Source: Streptomyces sp. P3 (lineage in GTDB: Bacteria > Actinomycetota > Actinomycetes > Streptomycetales > Streptomycetaceae). Taken from it: a stretch of DNA of 64,000 nt. The notes beneath the pieces are model-generated. The model had not been told where the DNA came from, made no database searches, and saw only the letters and a program-made list of their open reading frames with translations. Shown here piece by piece: positions 21,877 through 31,200 of the stretch. The position numbers were made by a program, and so were the translations under genes. The stretch covers positions 2,170,001-2,234,000 of the forward strand of contig JAFEKX020000001.1 in assembly GCA_016893485.2 (NCBI GenBank), in the 5' to 3' direction. Positions within the stretch are counted from its first letter, which is position 1, and each line of letters begins with the position of its first letter.

Positions 21877-22718
21877 CTAGCTGTCGGTGACAGAGCGGCA
21901 CCCTCCGGAGGCGCGCTGTGCACGCGCCGACGCATAGAGACATACGGCGGCGGCGGTGGCCAGGTTCAGGCTTTCGGCCTTCCCGTGGATCGGAACCCGC
22001 ACAACGGCGTCCGCGAGCGCCCGGGTCTCCTCCGGAAGCCCCCACGCCTCGTTCCCGAACACCCAGGCGGTGGGCCCGCCCATCGTCCCCTGGTCCAGCT
22101 CGTCGTCGAGATCGTCGGTCCCGGCCCCGTCGGCGGCGAGGATCCGCACCCCGATCCCCTTGAGCCCGGCCACGGCCTGCTCGACCGGCACCCCACGGCG
22201 ACGGGCAGATGGAAGAGCGACCCCACGGAGGCCCGAACGGCCTTCGGGTTGTAGAGATCGACAGAAGCGTCGGTCAGGACGACGGCCTCGGCCCCGGCCG
22301 CGTCAGCACACCGCAGCACGGTGCCGGCGTTCCCGGGGTCCCGCACGTTCGCCAGTACGGCCACGAGCTTGGGCCGCCCCTTGAGGATCTCCTCGAACGG
22401 AGTGTCGAGAAACCGGCAGACCCCGACCAGCCCCTGCGGCGTGACGGTCGTGGAGATGTCGGCGATGACCTGCTCATCCGCGAGATGCACACGCGCCCCG
22501 GCGTCCCGAGCCTCACCAACGATGTCGGCGTACCGCTCCGCGGCCTCGACCGTCGCGAACAACTCGACGAGCGTGTCCTTGAACCCCGCGGCCTCCCGCA
22601 CGGCCTGCGGCCCCTCGGCAAGGAACAGCCGCTCCTTGCTCCGAAAATTCCGCTTGTCGAGCCGCCGAGCAGCGGCGACGCGAGCGGAGCGAGGCGAGAT
22701 GAGGTCGAGGGGGGACAT
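21877..22718 (-). CDS. TrmH/SpoU-family RNA 2'-O-methyltransferase
   Basis: About 280 residues. N-terminal substrate-binding part (RVAAARRLDKRNFRSKERLFLAEGPQAVREA) and SPOUT knot domain with motif 1 LVAVLANVRDPGNAGTVLRCADAAGAEAVVL, motif 2 PTAWVFGNEAWGLPEE and motif 3 VRVPIHGKAESLNLATAAAVCLYA. It methylates a ribose in rRNA or tRNA; the target is not defined by sequence. ATG 22718 is preferred to GTG 22736 because GAAGGTGA lies at the right distance. The frame breaks near 22200. Located after rplT, fitting a translation role. Confidence 0.9.
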
Positions 22719-22756
22719 GTTCTGCTTCACCTTCAAAACTCAGGCCAACGGTATTT

Positions 22757-22813
22757 CCCCAGGGGGCGCGGGGAACTGCGCGACCAGCCACGACGCACCC
22801 GCACCCGACAACG
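22757..22813 (+). repeat. Dispersed repeat, copy D
   Basis: Best copy: GGGGGCGCGGGGAACTGCGC then GACCAGCCACGACGCACCC and GCACCCGACAACG, lying between trmH-type gene and the rplT terminator. Confidence 0.75.
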
Positions 22814-22835
22814 AACCGGGCCACCCAGCAACAAA

Positions 22836-22864
22836 GGACCCGCAGGCTAAAAACCTGCGGGTCC
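22836..22864 (-). terminator. rplT intrinsic terminator
   Basis: GGACCCGCAGG (22836-22846) and CCTGCGGGTCC (22854-22864) give a perfect 11-bp stem; on the minus strand it is followed by TTTGTT. It ends the infC-rpmI-rplT operon 30 bp after rplT. Confidence 0.85.
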
Positions 22865-22893
22865 TTCACGTCACCGCTCAAGCCGGCGGAGCG

Positions 22894-23277
22894 TCACGCG
22901 GCCTTGGGCGCGTTGACGTCGCTCGGCAGAGCCTTCTGCGCAACCTCGACCAGCGCGGCAAACGCACCGGCGTCGTTGACAGCCAGCTCGGCGAGGATCT
23001 TGCGGTCGACCTCGATGTTCGCCGCGTTCAGACCCTGGATGAAGCGGTTGTACGTGATGCCGTTGGCGCGGGCAGCGGCGTTGATGCGCTGGATCCACAG
23101 CCGACGGAAGTCGCCCTTGCGCTTCTTGCGGTCGTTGTAGTTGTAGACCAGCGAGTGGGTGACCTGCTCCTTGGCCTTGCGGTACAGGCGCGAACGCTGA
23201 CCGCGGTAGCCGGAGGCGGCTTCGAGGATCGCCCGGCGCTTCTTGTGGGCGTTGACTGCCCGCTTGACGCGTGCCAC
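22894..23277 (-). CDS. rplT: Ribosomal protein bL20
   Basis: 127 residues, intact: [39 protein letters not shown], then [39 protein letters not shown], the full L20 pattern. GTG start at 23277 after AAGGAG. Last gene of infC-rpmI-rplT; in Firmicutes L20 also represses this operon through its leader RNA. A perfect stem-loop (GCGGCGCTC/GAGCGCCGC, 23352-23374) lies in the gap to rpmI. Confidence 0.98.
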   Translation of the reverse strand: MARVKRAVNAHKKRRAILEAASGYRGQRSRLYRKAKEQVTHSLVYNYNDRKKRKGDFRRLWIQRINAAARANGITYNRFIQGLNAANIEVDRKILAELAVNDAGAFAALVEVAQKALPSDVNAPKAA

Positions 23278-23379
23278 TTGTTTAACTCCTTGTAGCGGGG
23301 CCGTGGTGGGACTCACACGGCCCGGAATCGATGGGGTCCCGGTCCAGACGTGCGGCGCTCGATCGGAGCGCCGCGTACG

Positions 23380-23574
23380 TCACTTGCCGAGAAGCTTCTT
23401 GATCTTCTTGGCGTCGCCCGGGGCCATCTCGGCGTTGCCGGTGAGGCGACGCGTCACACGGGACGACTTGTGCTCGAGCAGGTGGCGCTTGCCGGCACGC
23501 TCGCGGAGCACCTTGCCGGAGCCGGTGATCTTGAAGCGCTTGCTGGCACCGCTGTGCGACTTGTTCTTCGGCAT
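23380..23574 (-). CDS. rpmI: Ribosomal protein bL35
   Basis: 64 residues, intact: [44 protein letters not shown], the standard L35 sequence. Good GAGGAG ribosome site. A perfect hairpin (GTGCCCGGT 23606-23614 with ACCGGGCAC 23621-23629) sits just upstream between infC and rpmI. Confidence 0.98.
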   Translation of the reverse strand: MPKNKSHSGASKRFKITGSGKVLRERAGKRHLLEHKSSRVTRRLTGNAEMAPGDAKKIKKLLGK

Positions 23575-23681
23575 AGCGCCGTATCTCCTCGTCGGTGGCG
23601 CTCCGGTGCCCGGTCGTGAAACCGGGCACAGGTGGAGCGTCGCTCTTGTATCGGTTACTTCCCTGGACTGGCGTCCTGGGA

Positions 23682-24407
23682 TCAGGCGTCGGCGCGAGCC
23701 TCGGCCGGGGCCTCGACGGTCTCGGCCTCGTCGTCGGTGTCCTCGTCGGCGACGTTCTCGTCGGCGACGTTCTCGTCGGCGATGTTCTCGTCGTCGAGCT
23801 CGGACTCCGCGGCGTTCTGCGACTTGCCCGGGTTGGCCTTCGCTTCCGCCTTGCGGACCGCCTGGGCCTCACGGGCCTCGGCCATCGCCTCGGTCTTCTT
23901 CTTGTGCGGGCCGAGAACCATGATCATGTTTCGGCCGTCCTGCTTCGGGTTCGACTCGACGAACCCGAGGTCCTCCACATCCGTGGCGAGACGCTGCAGC
24001 AGTCGGTAGCCCAACTCGGGCCGTGACTGCTCACGGCCACGGAACATGATCGTGATCTTGACCTTGTCGCCCTGCTTCAGGAACCGGACGACGTGACCCT
24101 TCTTGGTGTCATAGTCGTGCGGGTCGATCTTCGGCCGGAGCTTCATTTCCTTGATGACCGTGTGCGCCTGGTTCTTGCGCGCCTCACGGGCCTTCATGGC
24201 CGACTCGTACTTGAACTTCCCGTAGTCCATGAGCTTGCAGACCGGCGGACGTGCACTCGCCGCAACCTCGACCAGGTCCAGGTCGTACTCCTGCGCAAGC
24301 TCAAGGGCCTTGGCAAGCGGAACAATTCCGACCTGCTCGCCGCTCGGACCGACAAGTCGCACTTCGGGAACGCGAATCCGGTCGTTGATACGGGGCTCGG
24401 TGCTGAT
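23682..24407 (-). CDS. infC: Translation initiation factor IF-3 with ATC start and acidic tail
   Basis: 241 residues. IF3 N-domain ([46 protein letters not shown]), linker, and C-domain ([52 protein letters not shown]). The only in-frame start with a ribosome site (GAGGAGG) is ATC at 24407-24405; upstream in-frame ATG/GTG codons have none. Rare AUU/AUC-type starts are a known IF3 self-control device. The C-terminus carries an unusual acidic tail encoded partly by a 15-bp tandem repeat (23751-23795, about three units). Confidence 0.93.
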   Translation of the reverse strand: MSTEPRINDRIRVPEVRLVGPSGEQVGIVPLAKALELAQEYDLDLVEVAASARPPVCKLMDYGKFKYESAMKAREARKNQAHTVIKEMKLRPKIDPHDYDTKKGHVVRFLKQGDKVKITIMFRGREQSRPELGYRLLQRLATDVEDLGFVESNPKQDGRNMIMVLGPHKKKTEAMAEAREAQAVRKAEAKANPGKSQNAAESELDDENIADENVADENVADEDTDDEAETVEAPAEARADA

Positions 24408-24770
24408 GGATCCTCCTCGGTTAGCACCAACACGGCCATCTGGCGGACGGCCGCGTTTGTCTTTGGTAGACAGACCTAACCGCGCCGGAACACAAAAAAT
24501 GCCCCGGACGATCACAAGACGGGGCTCCAAAACACTGCCGGAGCACCGCCGCGATGATCGCGGGGCGCGCTTTCGGGCGACTCCATCGTCCGTACGGAAC
24601 GATGGTGACCGCCTGACCGGGGTGACCCGCCGTCCGTGAGGACGGTCAGGTGGGAGATCGGAGCCTCCACTTGTTGGCCGGGCACCGCAGTGCCTGGCCG
24701 GTCATCACACAAGGTTAGCAGCTCCCCGGGGTGGTGCTAACCGCCGTACACCGGGGCCTATCGTGTGGGC
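24408..24770 (-). promoter_or_regulatory. Structured infC leader
   Basis: About 300 nt without a gene. It holds several stem-loops: CCATCGT/ACGATGG near 24586-24608, CCGTCC-GTGA-GGACGG near 24632-24647, and GGCCGGGCA/TGCCTGGCC near 24676-24700, then an intrinsic-terminator-like hairpin nearer infC. The layout resembles attenuated infC leaders. The divergent DUF1844 gene starts at 24771. Confidence 0.5.
24494..24525 (-). terminator. Terminator-like attenuator inside infC leader
   Basis: On the minus strand GCCCCG (24525-24520) pairs with CGGGGC (24506-24501), followed by A and TTTTTT (24499-24494). It is a textbook intrinsic terminator about 90 nt before the infC start. Confidence 0.65.
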
Positions 24771-25141
24771 ATGAGTGACACGCCTCCCGAGTCCGTCAAC
24801 GCCGACTCCCCGACTTCGACGCCATGGCCCGCGACATCGCGGAGGTCCCGGCGGTCGAGGTGATCGTGACGGTCGCCGTCAATCTGATGAGCGCCGCCGC
24901 CGTGAAGCTCGGTCTGACCGACGAGGGCGACAAGTACAAGGACCTGGACGAGGCCCGCAAGCTGGTCACCGCTCTGGCCGGGCTGCTCGACGCGAGCGCG
25001 ACCGAGATCAGCTCGTTCCACGCGGCCCCGCTGCGCGACGGCCTCAAGTCCCTCCAGCTCGCCTTCCGCGAGGCGTCCCTCGTCCGCGACGAGCCGGGCC
25101 AGGGCCCGGGCGAGAAGTACACGGGCCCCGTCTACGGCTAG
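24771..25141 (+). CDS. DUF1844-family protein
   Basis: About 123 residues. The core AEVPAVEVIVTVAVNLMSAAAVKLGLTD ... DLDEARKLVTALAGLLDASATEISSFHAAPLRDGLKSLQLAFREAS is the DUF1844 pattern, widespread in actinobacteria and often beside infC; function unknown. The gene starts at ATG 24771; one base is missing in the C-run near 24810 so that the open frame appears to begin at 24824. Confidence 0.85.
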
Positions 25142-25158
25142 CGGCTCGCTCCCTTCGC

Positions 25159-25893
25159 TCACCCCGTACGTACGAACAAGGGCTCGCCCGGAGGCGTCGT
25201 CCCGGCCGGCAGTACCGCCAGGTCGAGGCCGTGCACCAGGCGGGCCCTCAGCGTCTCGTCGGCGGCCAGGCGGCGGGCGACCGCGTGGAGCCCCGCGTCA
25301 TGCGGTACGGCGGGCTCGAAGACCAGCGCCAGGGTGCCGTCGGCGCGGCCGGGGCCGAGGTAGGCCCGCTGGACCGCGCCCACCCCGGCGACCACGGAGC
25401 GTACGGCCGCCACGACCTCCGGGTCGGTGAGCGGGTCGGCGCTGGTGCGCCCCTCGGCGAGTGCCAGCAGCACGGGCCCCGACAGTTCGAAGGGCACCGG
25501 CCCCGCCATGTCCAGCACCACCGTGTCCGCCTTCTCGTGCAGGGCGGCCTGCAACGCCTGGTGCAGCGGTACGGCCACGGGGCGGGCCGCCGGGTCCCAG
25601 CGGGTCAGCGAGTCGGTGGACGTGAAGGCGGGCAGCGCGGTGCGGCCGCCGGCCTTGAGCGTGGGCACGGCCATGTCGCTGGTCTTCTCGCGGCGCAGTC
25701 CGTTCTCGTCCTCCTCGACCTCGCCGAGCACGGCCACCACGGGCACCAGGAGCCGGGCGCCCTTGAGGGCCTCCAGCACGGGTCCTACGGCGGTGCGGTC
25801 CTCGGCCCAGGCGGCGAGGGCCGCGCTCAGTCCGGGGTCGGCCGTGCCGTCGTCGTCGGAGTAGCCGGAGTCGGGAATGTTCTTGTTCGCCAC
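25159..25893 (-). CDS. SseB-family protein
   Basis: 244 residues, intact. SseB N-terminal domain (PGLSAALAAWAEDRTAVGPVLEALKGARLLVPVVAVLGE, PALPAFTSTDSLTRWDP, ALQAALHEKADTVVLDMAGPVPFEL) plus a C-terminal serine-rich-like domain. SseB was named from type III secretion enhancers, but in Streptomyces the fold is a common stand-alone protein of unknown role. Convergent with the DUF1844 gene (17-bp gap). Confidence 0.85.
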   Translation of the reverse strand: MANKNIPDSGYSDDDGTADPGLSAALAAWAEDRTAVGPVLEALKGARLLVPVVAVLGEVEEDENGLRREKTSDMAVPTLKAGGRTALPAFTSTDSLTRWDPAARPVAVPLHQALQAALHEKADTVVLDMAGPVPFELSGPVLLALAEGRTSADPLTDPEVVAAVRSVVAGVGAVQRAYLGPGRADGTLALVFEPAVPHDAGLHAVARRLAADETLRARLVHGLDLAVLPAGTTPPGEPLFVRTG

Positions 25894-26041
25894 GGTGACC
25901 GACCCTATCGGGGATGCTGCAGGGCTTGTGCGGGCCCCGAAACGCGGTGGACACGGGTTTCACGCGATTCTCAGGCACAGTTGACAGACATCTAACTTTC
26001 GCCTCACGTTTCACACAGCCCCCGCCAGCAGCATCGCGGGC

Positions 26042-27030
26042 ATGGAGTCTCCCAGAGCCGCCCGCCGCAACCACCGCGCGCGTCCCTCCCGACGCCGTCG
26101 GCTCCCCTACCTCGCCCTCGCCACCGTGGCGGTCGTGGGTGCTACGGCGGCGGGGACCGTGTACGTGAAGGCGCACGCTCACTCCGGCCCCGTATCGTCG
26201 GCGGCGGCGCCGTCGGCCTCGGCGTCCGGGAGCGGGGAGGCGACGGTGGAACCTGTGACGCAGCCGACGGTGGACCACGACGCGCTGCTGGCGAAGGCGA
26301 TGAGGTCGGTGACTCCGGCCGGTGACCAGAAGGTCTCGGTGGCTGTCCTCGACCTGACCTCCGGCGAGAGTGCCGCGTACGGCGACGCCGCCTTCGACAC
26401 GGCGAGCATCGTCAAGGTCGACATCCTGGCGGCCCTGCTGCTCCAGGCGCAGGACGCGGGCCGGACGCTGACCGCGACGGAGAAGTCGTACGCCACCACG
26501 ATGATCCAGAACAGTGACAACGACTCCGCGACGGCGCTGTGGAACCTCATCGGCACGGCGGACGGGCTCGACGCGGCGAACAAGACGTTCGGGCTGACGG
26601 GCACCGCGGGTGGCGCCGGTCCGCTCTGGGGCCTGACCCAGACCACGGCGGCCGATCAACTCACCCTGCTCCAGCAGGTGTTCGGCGACGACTCGAAGCT
26701 GAGCGCGGCCTCGCGGTCGTACATCCAGGGTCTGATGAAGGAGATAGAGGCCGACCAGCAGTGGGGGTCTCCGCGGCGGCCGACGGCTCCAAGTGGGCGC
26801 TGAAGAACGGGTGGTTGGCGCGCAGCACGACCGGGCTGTGGGACGTCAACAGCATCGGGCGGGTGACGGGCACGGACGGCGACGAGTACCTGGTCGCGGT
26901 GCTGTCCAAGGGCAGCACGACCCAGGCCGGCGGCATCACGCTGATCGAGGCGGCGGCGAAGGCGGGCGTCGCGGCGTTCGCCGAGACCGCGGCCTCTTCT
27001 ACGTCGGCTTCGGCGACGGCGACCGACTGA
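26042..27030 (+). CDS. Membrane-anchored serine hydrolase (class A beta-lactamase fold)
   Basis: About 329 residues. Basic N-terminus and one membrane anchor (RRRRLPYLALATVAVVGATAAGTVYVKA), a Ser/Ala linker, then the penicillin-recognising fold: catalytic S-x-x-K in FDTASIVKVDILAALL, S-D-N in MIQNSDNDSATALW, and the final KNGWL (KTG-like) motif. No clear class A Glu166 loop can be read, so a peptidoglycan DD-peptidase-like or inactive-lactamase role is as likely as resistance. The frame breaks near 26770. The ATG has no strong ribosome site. Confidence 0.85.
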
Positions 27031-27048
27031 CCACGCCCGCCCGGGAGT

Positions 27049-28222
27049 TCAGAAGTTCTCGTGACGTCGGCGCCGACCGCGCCACAGGACGACGGCGGCG
27101 ACGAGCAGGACTCCGCCGACGCTGCCGGCGAGCGGGCCCGCCCAGTCGGAGGTGTCGCTGTCGGTCCTGGCGGCCTCCGGGCCCGAGCCGAAGTACTTCT
27201 TGCCGTAGGCGACGGAGCGCAGGCTCGTCGGCTTGAGGCGGGCGGCGGCCTGGACGGCGGCGGCGGGGTCGATGAAGCCGAAGCCGCGGGAGTCGTCACG
27301 GCCGCCGGCCGGAGGGTTGCGCGCGGTGTCCTCGAGGAGCTTCTTGATCTGGGCCGGGGTCAGCCCCGGGTGGGCGGCCTTGAGGAGTGCAACGGCCCCT
27401 GAGACAAAGGCGGATGCGGCGCTGGTCCCCACCCCTCGTAGTACTTGTGGTCGGGGTCGGCGATGACGACGTTGACCCGGGGGCGCTGACCGTGGCGTAC
27501 CAGCGGCGGGTGGAGAAGGAGGGCGGGTGCCGAAGCGGTCCACGGCGGTCGCGGCGATCACGCCGGGATAGGCGGCCGGATAGGAAACGTGGTCTCCCTT
27601 CTCGCCGCCGTTCCCGGCCGAGGCGACGACCGCGACGCCCTTCTTCAGGGCGTACTGCACGGCCTCGTCCTCGGCGGGCTCGGGGTGCGCGGAGGCGGAG
27701 TCGTCGCCGAGGGAGAGGTTGATGACGTCGGCGCCGTGGTCGGCGGCCCAACGGATGCCGTCCGCAAGGGCGTTGCCCCGGGTGGTACGGGCCTTGCCGC
27801 GCGCCGAGTCTCCGTCCTCCAGGATCACGCGGACCGGGAGGATCTTGGCCTCGGGGGCGATGCCGATGACGCCGTCGGTGTCGCCGGGGCCGTGTCCGTG
27901 CCCGGCGATGATGCCGGCCATCGCGGTGCCGTGCCGGGCCCAGGAGCGGTCGCCCGGCCTGGCCCCGAAGCCGACCATGTCCTTGCCGGGCAGGACGTTG
28001 CCGGTGAGGTCGGGGTGGTCGGCCTCGACGCCGGTGTCCAGGACGGCGACGGTGATGCCCCTTGCCCTTGGTGGTCTGCCAGACCTCCTGGGTGTGCATG
28101 GCGTCCAGGGCCCACTCCTGGTCACGTATGCCGTCGGCGTGCGCGACGGTGGAGGGTACGAGGGCCAGCGAGGCGGCGAGGGCCACGCTCACCAGCCCGC
28201 CCCGGCGGGACGTGACGCTCAT
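27049..28222 (-). CDS. Mycosin-like membrane subtilase (S8)
   Basis: About 391 residues. Signal peptide (GLVSVALAASLALVPSTVAHA), subtilisin triad Asp in ITVAVLDTGVEADHPDL, His in WARHGTAMAGIIAGHG, Ser in GTSAASAFVSGAVALL, the oxyanion region VVASAGNGG, and a C-terminal membrane helix (AGPLAGSVGGVLLVAAVVLWRGRRRRH) as in MycP proteases of type VII secretion. No other ESX component is in the window. The ATG overlaps the stop of the large repeat-rich protein upstream (ATGA). Breaks near 28065, 27530 and 27440. Confidence 0.88.
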
Positions 28223-31200
28223 GAGGTCTTCTTCTCCGAGGTCTGTGAGGTGTCCGAGGTCTCGGAGGTCCCCGAGGGCGAGTCGACGGTCTTGCGCAGA
28301 CTCCGCTCCACCCGGTCGGCCAGCCCCTGCGCCTCGTTGCCGAGACCGGCCTGGGCGGGCGCGGTCGTCCCCCGGACGTGACGGCTTCGTCCGCGGGCTC
28401 CGGTACGTCGACCTTACGGCCGTCCGCCCAGCCCGATACGGCGTAGACGACGACGGGGGCGTCCGTCAGCACGGAGACGGTCCACGAGGCGCGCTGCTTG
28501 TCGCCGAAGCCGGCGGCGAGGGTGCCCTTCGCGGCGTACGGGCGGGGCATGAGGTCGGTGCGGTTGGCGAGGTTCTCGTTCTTGAACCGGGTGGAGAGGG
28601 CGGTCATCGTGCTGATGTCGGCCTTGGTGAAGAGGATGCCGACGGTGGTGACGTAGCTCTGGGTGGCGTCGGTGTAGGTGGCGCGCAGAAGCCGCTGACA
28701 CCCGACAGGGGCGAGGACGTCACTCAGCAGCGGGTCAAAGGCGTTCGCACACCCGCTGTCCGGCGCCACGGCGATCCGGGTCCAGGTCCGGTCGGCCCCG
28801 CCGGGACCGGCCCCCTGCCCCTGCACGGTGGGCGGAAACAGCTGATCGACCGGCACGCTGTGCCACAACTCCCCGCGGTGACAAAGGCACTCACCGCCCT
28901 GTCCGCCCCGTCCTCCCCGTGAGCCAACTCCCGGTCGCTGCCCCGCCGATGAGCCCGACACCGAGCACGACACAGGCGGCGACAGCGACAGCACGCGCCC
29001 GTATCCGCACCCCGAACGGCCGCGCCCGCACCCGCTCGTCGTATCCCTCGGGCACACCGAAGGACACTATGGGGCGGCCGTCGTTGGGGGCACGGGGGCG
29101 GTCCAGGAGAGGGAGGGGTCGGGGGTGGGGGTGGGGTCGGTGGGGGTGGGCCCAACTGGCTTGCTTGGAGCGGCCGGTGACCAGGCTCGTGCTTCGCCGA
29201 GGGTGGGGTCGGTCGGGGTGGGGTGGACGGTGACCAGGCGCCGGCGTCTTCGACGGCGGGGCCGGTCGGGGTGGAGCTGGAGGGTGACCGCGCGCCCGTG
29301 TCGTCGGCCGTAGGCCCAACTGGGCTGCTGGGCGCGGCTGGTGACCAGGAGTGGTCGGGGGTGGGACCAACTGGCCTGCTGGGAGCGGCCGGTGACCAGG
29401 CGGGAGCATCGGCGTGATCGGCGGCAGGCCCAACTGGTGCGCTGGGAGCGGCCGGTGACCATGCGCGGGCTTCGTCGACGGTGGAGCCCTGTGTGACGGT
29501 GCCGGATGCGGTGGGTCCGGTGGCGGGGGCGCGTCGGCCGGCCGGGGATCGGCGGGGTACGGCGCGCTCGCACCGGAGGGCGACCACACGCCACGGGTGG
29601 GCGCGCCGCCTGTGGGGTCCGTGAACGATTCGCCTCGCCATGGGGTGGCGGGGCGGGAGTCGGAGGGGGTGTTGCTGGGCGGGAGGGGGTGGGAGTGGGG
29701 TGGAGCGAGTCGGAGGGCTGGGCGGGGGCTTCGGCGTCGGGGCGCGACGAAGTAGCCGGGCCACGGGAAGTCCCGGGGCGGGTGGGGACGTAGCGCTGCG
29801 AGTCGAGTGACTTGTCTGGGGCTTCACCGTCGGGGCGCGACGGGACGGCCACACCCCGAGACGTCCCCGGCCGGGTCGGGACGTAGCGCCCGAGCCGGAC
29901 GACTGGCGCGGGGCTTCGTCCTCGGAGTGCGGTGGAACGGCCGGGGCTGGAGGCGTGGCAGTGGCTTCGCGAGCGGAGTCCTGGCGCGACCGGTCGGCCG
30001 CCTCGCGTGGGGCCCCGCCCCTCGGGACGGGGTGGGGTGGCGGGGACGGGAGGCGATGCCGGCCGGCCGGGGACACGGCTCTGCCGGTCAGCCGACTGGT
30101 AGGCGGCCTCATCCTCCGGACGCGGCTGGCTGTCCGGCCTCGGAGGCATCGCTGAGCGGGCCGGATCCTGGCCCAGTCGGTCGGGGCCCTGGTCTGGGGC
30201 CCCGCCCTCGGGACGGGGTGTGGTGGCGGGGCCGGGAGGCGTTACCGGGCGGTCGGGGACATGGCCCTGCCGGTCGGACATCTGATACGGGGATTCGCCC
30301 GCAGGACGCGGCGGAGCCGCGGGGCCGGGAGGCGATACCGGACGGCCGGGGATATGACCCTGCCGGTCTGACGGCTGGTACGGAGCCTCGCCTGCGGGAC
30401 GCGGTGGGGCGGACGGCATCGCCGATCGGGTCGAGTCCTGGCGCAACCCGTCGGACGCCTGGCCTGGAACCTCGCTGTTGGGACGGGCCGGAGCGGCGGA
30501 ACCGGGAGGCGTTACCGGGGGCCAGGGAACGTGGCTCTGCCGGTCTGACGGCTGGCGCGGGGGCTCTCCCCAGGGCGCGGTGGAGTGGCCTGCCCGGGCG
30601 GGGTCTCCGGGCGACCCGGGACATGGCGAAGCCGGTCGGGCGGGTGACCAGGGGACTCGCCTGCGGGGGCGCGGCGGGGCGGCCGGGGTGGGAGGCATCG
30701 TCGAGCGAGTCGAGTCCTGGCTCTGACGTGGCGCCTCGGGTGCCTCGTTCGCGGGCTCGCGTGATGTTCCCGGGCGGGTCGGGATGTAGCGCCTCGGCTC
30801 GGACGGCCGGCGTGGGGGCTCGCTCTCAGAGTGCGGGGTGGCAGCCGAGCCGGGAGATGTCGTCGAGCGGGCCGCATCCTGGGCTAGGTGATCAGGCGCT
30901 TGGCCTGGGCCCCCGTTCGCGGAGCGCCCCGGCGACTCCGGACTCCCGATGCGGGCGGGCGGTAAGAAGTGGCCGTTTCTGAACCGGTCTCCCCGGAAGC
31001 CTCGCCACCATGTGCCGCCGTCACCGGTCGGTGTTGCGGACGGGGCGGCACAGCTCCCGGTGTGGTTCCGCCGGAGTCCGCGCGGCGCGCGGCACCGCCG
31101 GGTGCGGGCGGGGCGTCCGGGAAGCGTGCCGAGGCCGGAGGTGGGGGCGGGCTCTCCGAGTCCATGGCCAGGGGCGAGAAGGGCCGAAGGCCGGGAAAGC

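Noticed and set aside
26042..27030. True beta-lactamase resistance gene
   Set aside because: S-x-x-K and SDN motifs are present but the class A Glu loop is not recognisable, and the protein is membrane anchored.
27049..28222. Type VII secretion locus
   Set aside because: Only a mycosin-like protease is present; no EccB/C/D/E or WXG100 genes in the window.
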